From Holophagaceae bacterium (GTDB lineage Bacteria; Acidobacteriota; Holophagae; Holophagales; Holophagaceae), in the NCBI GenBank assembly GCA_016722505.1, contig JADKJH010000002.1, positions 62,001 through 126,000 on the forward strand: a DNA stretch of 64,000 bases. Reading direction: 5' to 3'. Both the position numbers and the translations under genes were made by a program. Shown here piece after piece: positions 7,806 through 16,336 of the stretch. The first letter of the stretch is position 1. The number at the start of each line of letters is the position of its first letter. Under the pieces are notes generated by a model, which was given only the letters and a program-made list of their open reading frames with translations, ran no database searches and was not told where the DNA came from.

Positions 7806-9923
7806 TCAGCTCACCTCGGCTAATTTCAGCCGCTCCTGCTCCCGCTGAAGCCAATCTTTCTGGGCTTCGTTCAGGCCTTCCGCAACGGCTTTGGCGGCGG
7901 CCTCGCGGCAGTTCTGAAGCAGCTTCCGGTCCCTAACCAGATCCGCCACCTGGAACTGCGGGAGGCCCGCCTGCCTCGTGCCAAAGAACTCTCCGGGACC
8001 GCGGATCTCCAGATCTTTTTGCGCGATCTTGAATCCGTCTTGGGTTTCCACCAGCGCGTGGAGACGTTCGGTTTCAACACCCGAGATCATCATGAAGAAA
8101 CTGTGATCCACACCTCGTCCCACGCGGCCCCGGAGTTGATGCAATTGTGAAAGCCCGAAGCGTTCCGCGTGATCCACCACCATCACCGTCGCATTGGGCA
8201 CGTCCACGCCCACCTCGATGACCGTGGTGGCCAGGAGCAACTTCGCATCTCCCCGGACAAAGCGGTTCATGCGCGCCGCCATATCGTCGGGCTTGAGCCG
8301 CCCATGGACAACTTCCAGATCAAGGCCCGGAAACCGAGCGCGGATAAGGCTCTCCATGGCCTGGATATCACGCAGCTTCACTTTGGTTTCATCGGTGGGA
8401 TCTATGGCAGGGCTCACCACAAAGGCCTGGCGGCCTGACCGGAGTTCCTTCTCGATCAAGGTCCAGGCACGCTCGGAGGAATCCGTGTCCAACAGTCTTG
8501 TGGAGACGGGCTGGCGGCCCGGCGGGAGTTCATCAAGCACCGATTGATCCAGATCGCCGAACAGCGAAAGCGCCAGCGAACGGGGGATCGGTGTAGCGCT
8601 CATCACCAGCCAATGGGGGTCGCCGCTCTTCTGTTTCAGGGCCTCGCGCTGCTTCACGCCGAACCGGTGCTGCTCGTCCACCACCACCAGGCGCAGGTCG
8701 CTGAATTTCACGGCCTCCTGGAAAAGCGCGTGGGTGCCCACGAGGTAACGGGCCTCGCCGCTGGCGATGCGAGCCATGGCTTCACGTTTCTCCGCGGCCT
8801 TCATGGGGCCCAGCAGAAGTTGCAGACGATGGGCCTCATCTCCCAGCAACCGCTGGAAGGTTGAAGCGTGTTGCCGGGCCAGGACTTCCGTGGGCGCCAG
8901 CAACACTCCCTGGCCGCCGGTCTCGGCCACCATGGCCATGGAAAGAAAGGCCACAAGTGTTTTCCCAGAGCCCACATCGCCCTGCAACAGGCGATGCATG
9001 ACGTGCCCGGAGGTGAGATCGTCGACGATTTCCTTGAAGGCTTTGCGCTGTGCGGCAGTGAGATGAAACGGAAGAAAAGATTTCAGCCGTTCCCTCAAGT
9101 CCGGCGTTGTGCGCACCACCATGCCTCGGCGTTTCATCCGACCTGCGCGGCGGAGTTCCACGCCTAATGCGAAGGCGAAAAGTTCCTCCATGGCCAAGCG
9201 CTCATGGGCAGGGGTTTCCCGCAGATTCAACAGCCGCCCATCGCTTTCATCCGGTGGCTGATGCAATAGCCGCAACGCAGAAAGAGTATCGGGAAGGTGT
9301 TTGCAAAGCTCCGGAGGCAGCCACTCTTCGGGGGGATGCGCGCGGAGCAGGGCCTCTTCAACCAGCTTTTTCCGGACCAGGCTGCTGATGGGGCCCATCT
9401 TGCGGTAGAGCGGCAGGAAGCGGCGAACCCAGATTTCCCCGCCATCTCCTTTTGAATTCCCATTTCCGGCGCGGCCCATCATTTCGATTTGCGGCCCGCG
9501 CATTTCCGAGCCATGGCGCCCCTCCAGCAACGGCCCAAAGGCCAGAAGGCGATCGCCGATCTTGAGGCTCCGCCCCAGATAAGGTTGATTGAAGAAGACC
9601 AGTTTCAATGTCCCAGTGCCGTCGTTCAACAGCACTTCCGTCAGGGCCATACGCTGGATCCGCGTCAGGGTCTGGCGCACATCGTGGACCTGGCCCAGCA
9701 CCGTGATGATTTCGCGATCCTCCAGGCCGGGTTCGAATCCGCGCATCTCAAGCTCGCCGAGCGGCACGATGGAGCCCCGGTCCACATAGCGGTAGGGAAG
9801 GTGCATCAGCAGATCGCCCAAGGTATGGATGCCTGCTTCCTGGAGGGCTGCGGCGCGCGCCGGCCCCAGGCCGCGAAGAACCGTGACTTGAGTGCTGAGG
9901 GGGAGCGGCGCGAGGGAGGACAT
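7806..9923 (-). CDS. recG: ATP-dependent DNA helicase RecG
   Basis: RecG is a cytoplasmic superfamily 2 helicase that remodels stalled replication forks and branch-migrates Holliday junctions. The 705 aa product has the N-terminal wedge/OB region (about 60-150, including the VRQTLTRIQRMALTEV strand), Walker A GDVGSGKT, the DEQHRFG motif II, SATPIPRS (motif III), and VIEVGVDVPNA with QLRGRVGRG (motifs V and VI). Length and order match the family. The start ATG at 9921-9923 gives a normal N terminus. Heptad repeats occupy the gap upstream. Confidence 0.97.
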   Translation of the reverse strand: MSSLAPLPLSTQVTVLRGLGPARAAALQEAGIHTLGDLLMHLPYRYVDRGSIVPLGELEMRGFEPGLEDREIITVLGQVHDVRQTLTRIQRMALTEVLLNDGTGTLKLVFFNQPYLGRSLKIGDRLLAFGPLLEGRHGSEMRGPQIEMMGRAGNGNSKGDGGEIWVRRFLPLYRKMGPISSLVRKKLVEEALLRAHPPEEWLPPELCKHLPDTLSALRLLHQPPDESDGRLLNLRETPAHERLAMEELFAFALGVELRRAGRMKRRGMVVRTTPDLRERLKSFLPFHLTAAQRKAFKEIVDDLTSGHVMHRLLQGDVGSGKTLVAFLSMAMVAETGGQGVLLAPTEVLARQHASTFQRLLGDEAHRLQLLLGPMKAAEKREAMARIASGEARYLVGTHALFQEAVKFSDLRLVVVDEQHRFGVKQREALKQKSGDPHWLVMSATPIPRSLALSLFGDLDQSVLDELPPGRQPVSTRLLDTDSSERAWTLIEKELRSGRQAFVVSPAIDPTDETKVKLRDIQAMESLIRARFPGLDLEVVHGRLKPDDMAARMNRFVRGDAKLLLATTVIEVGVDVPNATVMVVDHAERFGLSQLHQLRGRVGRGVDHSFFMMISGVETERLHALVETQDGFKIAQKDLEIRGPGEFFGTRQAGLPQFQVADLVRDRKLLQNCREAAAKAVAEGLNEAQKDWLQREQERLKLAEVS

Positions 9924-9953
9924 CGGCTCCTAGCGTATCGGCTCCTTTAAAAA

Positions 9954-10036
9954 GCCATGAGCCATGGGCCATGAGCTCTGAGCGTTTTTGGCGCGCCTTC
10001 CGCTCATGGCACATAGCTGATGGCTTGTAGCTCTGG
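9954..10036. repeat. Two heptanucleotide arrays upstream of recG
   Basis: Four in-phase 7-mers (GCCATGA, GCCATGG, GCCATGA, GCTCTGA) lie at 9954-9981. Five more (GCTCATG, GCACATA, GCTGATG, GCTTGTA, GCTCTGG) lie at 10002-10036. All begin GC and the second array partly mirrors the first, so they can pair into an imperfect hairpin. The region separates divergent recG (start 9923) and the PilT-like gene (start 10126). Confidence 0.7.
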
Positions 10037-10125
10037 ACCTGTCCATATCGCCACGCCTCTACCCATCACCCCGCCTTCGGCCTATGATAGGTCGTAATTA
10101 TCCAACTCATTATTCGGAGATGGCC

Positions 10126-11625
10126 ATGGCCAAGCTGGACAAGTTTCTGGCTCAAATGCTCGCCAAGGGCGCGGCCACGTTGCACCTGGACCCAGGACAA
10201 TTCCCAACCATGGAGCTTCCTGGGGGCCACCGTGTGACCTTGAGTTCCCAGGAACTGGTGGGTGCGGTGCTGGACGGCTTGGCCAAAGAAATCCTGCCCA
10301 ACGATCTTTCGACCAATTATCTACGCGGCGAGCAAGTCCGGTTCCCTTACACCTACGAGAACGAACCCTTCCAATTCCTGCTTCAGCGCAGCACCGTCGG
10401 AGCACGCATCGTGGCGGGCAGGTTGAGGGCCTTGACGCCGGATGCGATGCCAGCCCCGGCAGAGGCCAGCACAGGGGACTTCATCATTCCCAAAGGCCCG
10501 GCGCCCTCCAAGGTCCTGAGCATGGACAGTCTCATCAACTGGATGCTGGATCTCGGTGGCTCGGATGTGTACTTGAATGCCGGCGAATCGCCTCTACTGC
10601 GGCATCAGGGACGCATCGGGTCCGTCGAAGGCTTCAAGCCGATTCCCGCGAAGGACCTCACGGACCTGCTCAAGGGCATCACGCCACAGACCAATTGGCT
10701 GGCCTTTGAGCGGGGGCTGGATACAGAATTCGCCTACACCGACGAGACCCGGAACTGCCGCCTTAGGGTCTCCCTCTTCCATGACGCGATGGGGCCCGCG
10801 GTCGCCCTGCGCATCATGCCCAAGGAAGTGCCGGATGCGGACACGCTTGGCTTGAGCGATCCCATCCGCCGCCTGGTGCAGTTCAACCACGGCCTGGTGG
10901 TCATCGCGGGGCCCAGCGGCAGCGGCCGCACCACTACGGTCTCGGCCCTGGTCGCCATAGCCCACGAATCGCGCCACGGATTCATTGTGACCATCGAGGA
11001 CGCCATCGAGTTTCCGTTCTTGAAGGGAAACGCGTTGGTGCGCCAGCGGGAAGTGGGCCAGGACCCAGCCCGGCAGAAACAGGCTATCCGCGCCGCCCTA
11101 CGCCAGGCTCCGGACATTCTGGTGGTGGGGGAATTGCGCGATGCCGAAACGGTGGAATTGGCATTGGACGCCGCGGGATCGGGACGATTGGTGTTGGCCA
11201 TGCTTTCAGCCACGTCCGCGCTGGATGCCATCAGCCGCCTGAGCGAAGTCTTCGCTCCGGATCAACAACCATTCATCCGGGCGCGGCTGGCAGGCTCCAT
11301 GAAAGCTGTGCTGTGCCAGACGCTGCTGAAGAAGAATGGCGGTGGCCAAGTGGCCGTCATCGAGACTCTGTTCAACAACCCACTGATACGGGATTTGATC
11401 CGCAAGGGAGAGATTGACGAGATTCCTTCCGCCATGAAATCAGGCCGCCAGTACGGCCAGATGCTGCAGAACGATGTGCTCGTGAAACTCATCAAGGACA
11501 AGGCCATCGACCCCATGGAAGCCTACCGGAAATGCCACGACCGCGAATCGTTCATCCAAGCCTGCAAGAAGGCAGGCATCCCGTTCGATCCCAGGAAAGA
11601 TGGAGAAGAAAAAACTGAGGCCTGA
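10126..11625 (+). CDS. PilT/PilB-like type IV pilus ATPase family protein, His box missing
   Basis: The product is about 499 aa from the ATG at 10126, six bases after a CGGAG site. Residues 1-120 are an extra N-terminal domain not typical of PilT, and residues 135-250 resemble the PAS-like PilT N domain (LGGSDVYLNAGESPLLR). The RecA-like core carries Walker A GPSGSGRTTT (about 262-271), the Asp box VTIEDAIEFPF, and Walker B PDILVVGELRD. The usual His box (GTLHTNSA-like) reads LAMLSATSALDA here, so the conserved His is gone. It probably still binds ATP but may be slow or regulatory. It could be a retraction ATPase paralogue; no pilus gene is adjacent. Confidence 0.85.
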   Translation: MAKLDKFLAQMLAKGAATLHLDPGQFPTMELPGGHRVTLSSQELVGAVLDGLAKEILPNDLSTNYLRGEQVRFPYTYENEPFQFLLQRSTVGARIVAGRLRALTPDAMPAPAEASTGDFIIPKGPAPSKVLSMDSLINWMLDLGGSDVYLNAGESPLLRHQGRIGSVEGFKPIPAKDLTDLLKGITPQTNWLAFERGLDTEFAYTDETRNCRLRVSLFHDAMGPAVALRIMPKEVPDADTLGLSDPIRRLVQFNHGLVVIAGPSGSGRTTTVSALVAIAHESRHGFIVTIEDAIEFPFLKGNALVRQREVGQDPARQKQAIRAALRQAPDILVVGELRDAETVELALDAAGSGRLVLAMLSATSALDAISRLSEVFAPDQQPFIRARLAGSMKAVLCQTLLKKNGGGQVAVIETLFNNPLIRDLIRKGEIDEIPSAMKSGRQYGQMLQNDVLVKLIKDKAIDPMEAYRKCHDRESFIQACKKAGIPFDPRKDGEEKTEA

Positions 11626-11646
11626 TCTGCCTGATCCGCCTGATCA
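11620..11646. repeat. Three tandem 9-mers spanning the end of the PilT-like gene
   Basis: GCCTGATCT, GCCTGATCC and GCCTGATCA follow each other without gaps. The first contains the TGA stop of the PilT-like gene (11623-11625), and the last ends one base before the stop of the convergent oxidoreductase gene (11647). The whole 21 bp gap is therefore repeat. Confidence 0.75.
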
Positions 11647-12741
11647 TCAATACCGCTCCACCACATGCTGAGCGAGGGCCAGGCAGGCGGTGAGGCCAGG
11701 CGAATCAATCCCGAAAAAATTCACCAAGCCGGGAACGCCGTGGTCTGTTTCCCCTTGGATCAGGAAGTCCTTCGCAGGTTCATCCGGCCCTTGGATTTTT
11801 GGACGGATGCCAGCGTAGGCGGGCTGCAGGGAATCATCTGGAAGGTCCGGCCAATAGCGGCGTGCCGCCGTGTAGAAATCCCCTGCGCGGGCCAGATCCA
11901 CGTTGTAGTCCACCGAATCCACCCACTCGGCATCGGGCCCGAAACGCCCCTGTCCCGCCAAATCAAGCGTCAGGTGGACCCCCAACCAATCACTCACGGG
12001 CACCGGATAGATCAACCGGGAGAACGGCGATGCGCCGGATAATGAGAAGTAGCTTCCCTTCGACATATGCAAGGCCGGGATTGCCTCCATGCGGATGCCT
12101 TCGATGCTTTGGGCCACAGCTTGCGCATTCAGCCCCGCGCAGTTGAAAAACCGGCGGGCCAACAAGGCCACAGGCTCAGCGCCGCCCACATCGAGTACGA
12201 TCCCCTTCGCATCAGCACGGCCGCCCAAAATCGGGCTTCTCAGGGCCAGCACGGCATCATGCTGTTCAGCATCCATCATCAAGGCCCGCATCAGGCCATG
12301 GCTATCCACAATGCCCGTCGTGGGCGAATGCAGGGCCGTGACGCACCGCAGTTTGGGTTCCATCCGGGCGGCTGCCTCCGAATCCAGCCATGCCAGTTCG
12401 ACGCCATTGGCCGATGCCTGCTCCTGAACCTGGTGGAGCGTCGCGATCTGCTCCGCCTCGGTGGCCACGATGAGCTTCCCGCAGCGCTGGTGCGCCACGC
12501 CCCGGGACTGGCAGAAATCGTAGAGCGTCCTATTGCCGGATACACAAAGTGAAGCCTTGAGGGAGCCTTTGGCATAGTAGATCCCGGCATGGATCACTTC
12601 GCTGTTGCGGGAGCTGATGCCTGTGCCGATGCGATCCGCGGCATCCAGGATCAGGACCTCACGACCCGCCATGGCCAGCGCCCGCGCCACCGCGAGGCCC
12701 ACAACCCCGGCACCCGCCACCACACATTCGACCTGGTCCAT
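11647..12741 (-). CDS. FAD-dependent oxidoreductase, L-2-hydroxyglutarate oxidase-like
   Basis: The 364 aa product begins with the dinucleotide-binding fingerprint VVAGAGVVGLAVARALA followed by an acidic residue at the end of beta 2 (LILDAADRIGTG). SSRNSEVIHAGIYY is the characteristic block of the L-2-hydroxyglutarate oxidase/dehydrogenase (LhgO, L2HGDH) branch of DAO enzymes, and the C-terminal NFFGIDSPGLTACLA completes the FAD site. The likely role is removal of L-2-hydroxyglutarate or a related 2-hydroxy acid by passing electrons to oxygen or quinone; the exact acceptor cannot be read. It follows the CDF gene on the same strand with a 4 bp gap, but the functional link is unclear. Confidence 0.88.
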   Translation of the reverse strand: MDQVECVVAGAGVVGLAVARALAMAGREVLILDAADRIGTGISSRNSEVIHAGIYYAKGSLKASLCVSGNRTLYDFCQSRGVAHQRCGKLIVATEAEQIATLHQVQEQASANGVELAWLDSEAAARMEPKLRCVTALHSPTTGIVDSHGLMRALMMDAEQHDAVLALRSPILGGRADAKGIVLDVGGAEPVALLARRFFNCAGLNAQAVAQSIEGIRMEAIPALHMSKGSYFSLSGASPFSRLIYPVPVSDWLGVHLTLDLAGQGRFGPDAEWVDSVDYNVDLARAGDFYTAARRYWPDLPDDSLQPAYAGIRPKIQGPDEPAKDFLIQGETDHGVPGLVNFFGIDSPGLTACLALAQHVVERY

Positions 12742-12745
12742 ATGG

Positions 12746-13654
12746 TTAGTTTAAATCGGATCTGCTCCGCTGGTCCTCGTCGTCGGGCTCCACATGGATG
12801 ACCACGTCCGCAAGGCCCTCGTATTGTCCGCACAACCAGATCTCCAGATCACGGGCGATGACGTGCCCTTGCTCCACGGTGATGACAGGGTCCACGAGGA
12901 TGCTCATGTCCATGTGGATGATCGCGCCGGTCCCCCGGGAACGAATGTTATGGCAACCATTCACGCCTTCGAAGGCGATGACTTTTTTCATCACTTCGGC
13001 CGGGTCGAGCCTCTGCTCGTCCGAAAAGGTCGTTTTCACACCCTTGAACACCTCGAGAGCAGCCCAAAGAATGGCCACGGCTACGAACAGGCCCACAATG
13101 GGGTCCGCGATGGCCACGCCAAATTTCACCAGGACCAGGGACACCAGAACCCCAAGCGTCACCCAGATGTCCGACAAGGTGTGCTTCGCGTCGGCCTGCA
13201 GCACATCGCTGCCGAGTTTCTTCCCGCGCCGGGTTTCAAACCACACCACGAAGACATTGATGCCGAGGGTGATGATCATGACCGCGAAGGAAGTGAACGT
13301 GACCTCGACTTTCGGATGGATGCCACTCTTGGCGTAGGCCACGAGCGCAGCGACGGAACCGCTGATCACCTTCCATGCCGCGAGGCACAGCATGATTCCG
13401 ATGGCGGCGCTGGCGAAGGCTTCGTACTTGTGATGCCCGTAGGGATGGTCCTTGTCCGGGGGCCTGCTGGCAGCCTTCATGGCGATCAAGGCCACAATAT
13501 TTCCTGATCCATCCGTGAAAGAGTGGATGCCATCGGCGAACATGGCCGTGGACCCGCTGATGAGTCCCCAGGCGGCCTTGCCGACCGCCACAAGGATATT
13601 CAGGGCGAGAATCTGCCAGAGCACTTTACTGATTCCCTGGTGGCGTGCCTCCAT
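12746..13654 (-). CDS. Cation diffusion facilitator (CDF) family metal transporter
   Basis: The product is about 302 aa from an ATG at 13652-13654 preceded by GGGAGGGG, far better than an in-frame ATG 42 bases upstream. Six membrane segments are visible. Metal-site motifs are ADGIHSFTDG in TM2 and DAKHTLSDIW in TM5, with HxxxD in both places as in zinc-type CDF exporters. YGHHKYEAFAS lies after TM2, and a cytosolic ferredoxin-like tail (about 210-300) contains IHMDMSILVD and VVIHVEPDDEDQ. It exports divalent cations such as Zn by proton antiport; the ion is inferred. It is divergent from the cytochrome pair. Confidence 0.93.
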   Translation of the reverse strand: MEARHQGISKVLWQILALNILVAVGKAAWGLISGSTAMFADGIHSFTDGSGNIVALIAMKAASRPPDKDHPYGHHKYEAFASAAIGIMLCLAAWKVISGSVAALVAYAKSGIHPKVEVTFTSFAVMIITLGINVFVVWFETRRGKKLGSDVLQADAKHTLSDIWVTLGVLVSLVLVKFGVAIADPIVGLFVAVAILWAALEVFKGVKTTFSDEQRLDPAEVMKKVIAFEGVNGCHNIRSRGTGAIIHMDMSILVDPVITVEQGHVIARDLEIWLCGQYEGLADVVIHVEPDDEDQRSRSDLN

Positions 13655-13825
13655 TTCCCCTCCCCGATTTTCTGGTGACATAGATGAAGCTACCACCGAC
13701 TACCCGTGATAAATGGGACGGATGGCATAACAATCGAAGCGGAACTCCGGGCAAATTCCATGAGTGGTATGCTCAGAAATCTGAGTTGACTCTCAACCGT
13801 GTTTGCTGGCGGACAGAGGTGGCAT

Positions 13826-14401
13826 ATGGCTCTCCGATTCACCTTCACACGGATCCTGCCGACTCTGCTCCTGTTCGCCGCCCTGATCGCCGGTGCGATT
13901 TCCGTCGACTATTTACTCCATATCCTAGGGCTCGCCTGGATTGGCCGGTATTGCGGGTTCGTGGGGACCGCGCTCATCTTGATCTCGTTCATTTATTCGA
14001 TGAGGAAACGGAAATGGATCACCTCGGGATCCATGAAAGGGCTCCTCAAGAGCCATGAAACGCTCGGCTGGTTTGGAGCGCTGGTGGTGCTGGTCCATGG
14101 AGGCATCCATTTCTACGCGTTGATACCGTGGCTCGCGCTCTCGGCGATGCTCGTCGTCGTGGCAAGCGGACTCACTGGACGGTTCTTGTTGGAAGATGCC
14201 CAGATCCGCATCAAAGACCAAGCGGAGGAAATGCGGAAAGCCGGGCACTCCGCGACCGACATCGATAGAGAACTCATTGGGCAGTCCCTGCTGGTCGACA
14301 CCATGAAGCAGTGGCGCAAGGTCCACATGCCTCTCACCATGATTTTCCTCGCCCTTTCGCTGCTCCATATCACCGCCACGGTGCTTTTCTGGAGGTGGTG
14401 A
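13826..14401 (+). CDS. Integral membrane cytochrome b-like protein
   Basis: The product is 191 aa from ATG 13826, preceded by AGAGGTGG; a GTG at 13799 is possible but less supported. Five hydrophobic segments are visible (about 10-30, 40-58, 80-98, 100-118, 168-188). Histidines at the membrane (H77, H91, H95, H167, H181) are placed like axial haem ligands of small b-type cytochromes and ferric-reductase-like proteins (SHETLGWFG, VHGGIHFY, KVHMPL, LLHITA). A charged loop of about 45 residues follows TM4. No named family is certain. The next gene, an octahaem cytochrome c, starts one base after this stop, so the pair probably forms one electron-transfer complex between quinone and periplasm. 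Confidence 0.75.
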   Translation: MALRFTFTRILPTLLLFAALIAGAISVDYLLHILGLAWIGRYCGFVGTALILISFIYSMRKRKWITSGSMKGLLKSHETLGWFGALVVLVHGGIHFYALIPWLALSAMLVVVASGLTGRFLLEDAQIRIKDQAEEMRKAGHSATDIDRELIGQSLLVDTMKQWRKVHMPLTMIFLALSLLHITATVLFWRW

Positions 14402-14402
14402 G

Positions 14403-15143
14403 ATGAGACGGACTTATATTTCCTTCATCCTCGCGCTTGGCATCGGCGCCGTGGCGATCCTTCTGTTCCCCTACCGCGCCCTGACGCCAGGAATACTCCG
14501 AACCGGACATGAGGCGCAGAAAAGCGACTGCTTCTCCTGCCACACCCTCTTCGCCGGTGCGCCTGCCTCGAAGTGTGGGACCTGCCACAAGCCAGGTGAC
14601 ATCGGGCTCCGCACCGTCAAGGGCGGACCCTTGCCGAAGGCGAGCCCGCGGACCCAACTCATCCATCGGGTAGCCGCCATGGAGTGCGACCGCTGCCATT
14701 CCGAACATGGCAGCCGGTTAGGTGCGGCTGCCACCTCGCGATTCCCTCATGAACTCCTGCCGGTCGAGGTAGGAGCCGGTTGTGCGGCGTGCCATTCCGG
14801 AAAGAAGCCCGCGGACGCCCTCCATACAACCGTTTCCGCCGAGTGTTCCCGGTGCCACAGCACGAAGAGCTGGAAACCGGCAACCTATGACCACGACAAA
14901 TTGTTCCGTTTCGACCGCAACCATCCGCCCCGATGCGCCGATTGCCACCGGCCCGGCACCAGCCTGAAGGAGTACACCTGCACCGGCTGCCATGAGCACT
15001 CCCTGGACAGGATAGAGCGCAAGCATCGCAAGGAAGGAATCATGAACTTCGAGAACTGCCGCAAGTGCCACCCATCCGGAAATGAACACGACACCATCAA
15101 AGAGGGCAAGCAGCGCGGCAACCGGGAGCATGAAGACGACTGA
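14403..15143 (+). CDS. Membrane-anchored octahaem c-type cytochrome
   Basis: The 246 aa product has an N-terminal uncleaved anchor or signal (residues 5-22) and eight CxxCH haem sites: CFSCH 43, CGTCH 58, CDRCH 95, CAACH 127, CSRCH 148, CADCH 178, CTGCH 193, CRKCH 219. Extra His residues between the sites (for example H36, H88, H102, H116, H164, H174) could be distal ligands, as in class III/NrfB-like multihaem proteins. It faces the periplasm. The ATG lies one base after the upstream stop, indicating translational coupling with the membrane cytochrome. The role is inferred as terminal or intermediate electron transfer; the acceptor (metal, sulfur or nitrogen oxide) cannot be told. Confidence 0.92.
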   Translation: MRRTYISFILALGIGAVAILLFPYRALTPGILRTGHEAQKSDCFSCHTLFAGAPASKCGTCHKPGDIGLRTVKGGPLPKASPRTQLIHRVAAMECDRCHSEHGSRLGAAATSRFPHELLPVEVGAGCAACHSGKKPADALHTTVSAECSRCHSTKSWKPATYDHDKLFRFDRNHPPRCADCHRPGTSLKEYTCTGCHEHSLDRIERKHRKEGIMNFENCRKCHPSGNEHDTIKEGKQRGNREHEDD

Positions 15144-15276
15144 TACGCCTAGGACCAGCAACAGCAAAGCTCAGGCGCACCAAACGAGCTAGCCCTGGGC
15201 CCTTCTGCGATTTTGCGGTTCGATGGCCAGGGGCCCGGCAAAGAATTTCACCCTCGCTTCATTCTGTTTTTCAAGC

Positions 15277-15846
15277 TCATCCGCTTTCCACATCATTGGG
15301 TGTCCCGAAGGTGTCCAGATATTTCTCCAGCACTTCAAGCTGGAGGTTTTCTACCTGGGGAACGCTGGCGCCAGCGTTAGACGGGAATGGTTTCAACTCG
15401 CCGGTGCGGCGATAGCCACGGCGTTCGTAAAAGGCGAGGAGCTCGCTCCTCACAGTGATGACCGTCATCCACATGCGCGTGATGCCAAAGCGCGCCATGG
15501 CTGCGCGCTCGGCGGCTTCAATGAGTTGCTTGCCAGTACCGCCGCCCTGTAGGTCCGGCCGCACCACGAAGAGGCCCAGGTAGGCCGACGCCGCATCTGT
15601 CTGCCTTAGGTAGACCGTGCCGATGATCTCATCATCTCGCAGGCAAAGCAGGATCATGGAATCGGCCTCTGCCAGCATCCGCCGCACATCAGCCTCGTCC
15701 GTCCGCGCCCCCGAGATGAGATCCGCTTCGGTGGTCCACCCGGCCCGGCTTGAATCGCCCCGATAAGCCGAATTCACCAGTGCCGCGATGAAGGGGGCAT
15801 CAGCAGGGATGGCGGGCCGGAAGGAAGTGGATGGCAGCTGAGTCAT
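15277..15846 (-). CDS. GNAT family N-acetyltransferase
   Basis: The 189 aa product carries the acetyl-CoA-binding motif A, LFVVRPDLQGGGTGKQLIEAA (Q-x-x-G-x-G/T type, about residues 92-112), and the later FYERRGYRRTGE block typical of Gcn5-related acetyltransferases. The substrate (amino group of a small molecule or protein) is not readable. It is the last gene of a minus-strand series that starts with DGPF proteins and an ECF sigma factor, with 33 bp between it and the YCII gene. Confidence 0.9.
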   Translation of the reverse strand: MTQLPSTSFRPAIPADAPFIAALVNSAYRGDSSRAGWTTEADLISGARTDEADVRRMLAEADSMILLCLRDDEIIGTVYLRQTDAASAYLGLFVVRPDLQGGGTGKQLIEAAERAAMARFGITRMWMTVITVRSELLAFYERRGYRRTGELKPFPSNAGASVPQVENLQLEVLEKYLDTFGTPNDVESG

Positions 15847-15879
15847 GAAGGAGTCCTTGAATTGATGGACCAGCGGGAA

Positions 15880-16236
15880 TCAATCATCAAAGCAGGGGCC
15901 GATCTCCCGCACTTCAATGGTGGACCACTCCGCCGCGGGACACGATTCGGCGATGGCAACCGCCTCCGCTTTGGTTTTGCAATCAAGATAGAAAAAGCCG
16001 CCCACCATCTCCTTGGATTCTGAAAAAGGTCCGTCCATGAGCGTGGGTTTGCCACCCCGCACTTCCACGCGGACCCCTTCCCGGTCTGAGCGCAGCGAAT
16101 TGCTCGCCTTGAGCAAACCTCGCGATTGGAGATTCTCGGTGAAGCGCAGCATCCGGTCATAGACCGCGCGCCCCGCTTCCGGCGATCGCCCCTGCCTCTG
16201 CTCGCGTGGCTCCATGATCAGCAACATGTAGGGCAT
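15880..16236 (-). CDS. YCII-related DGPF domain protein (1 of 3)
   Basis: The product is 118 aa from ATG 16236, seven bases after a GGAG site; an in-frame ATG 54 bases further upstream lacks support. It opens MPYMLLIMEP and contains the family-defining LMDGPFSESKEMVGGFF segment. YCII/DGPF proteins are small, mostly uncharacterised, ferredoxin-like proteins that are recurrently co-encoded with ECF42 sigma factors. Here the ECF42-type gene lies directly upstream (100 bp), so this is a likely member of its regulon or operon. Confidence 0.92.
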   Translation of the reverse strand: MPYMLLIMEPREQRQGRSPEAGRAVYDRMLRFTENLQSRGLLKASNSLRSDREGVRVEVRGGKPTLMDGPFSESKEMVGGFFYLDCKTKAEAVAIAESCPAAEWSTIEVREIGPCFDD

Positions 16237-16336
16237 GGCACACTCCAGTCCTAGTCCACCTTGAATAGTACGACAAGGGGCTTCACCCATAAGCCAGGGA
16301 CGATAAATCAGTGGTCCACGGGATGATCAGCCGGGC

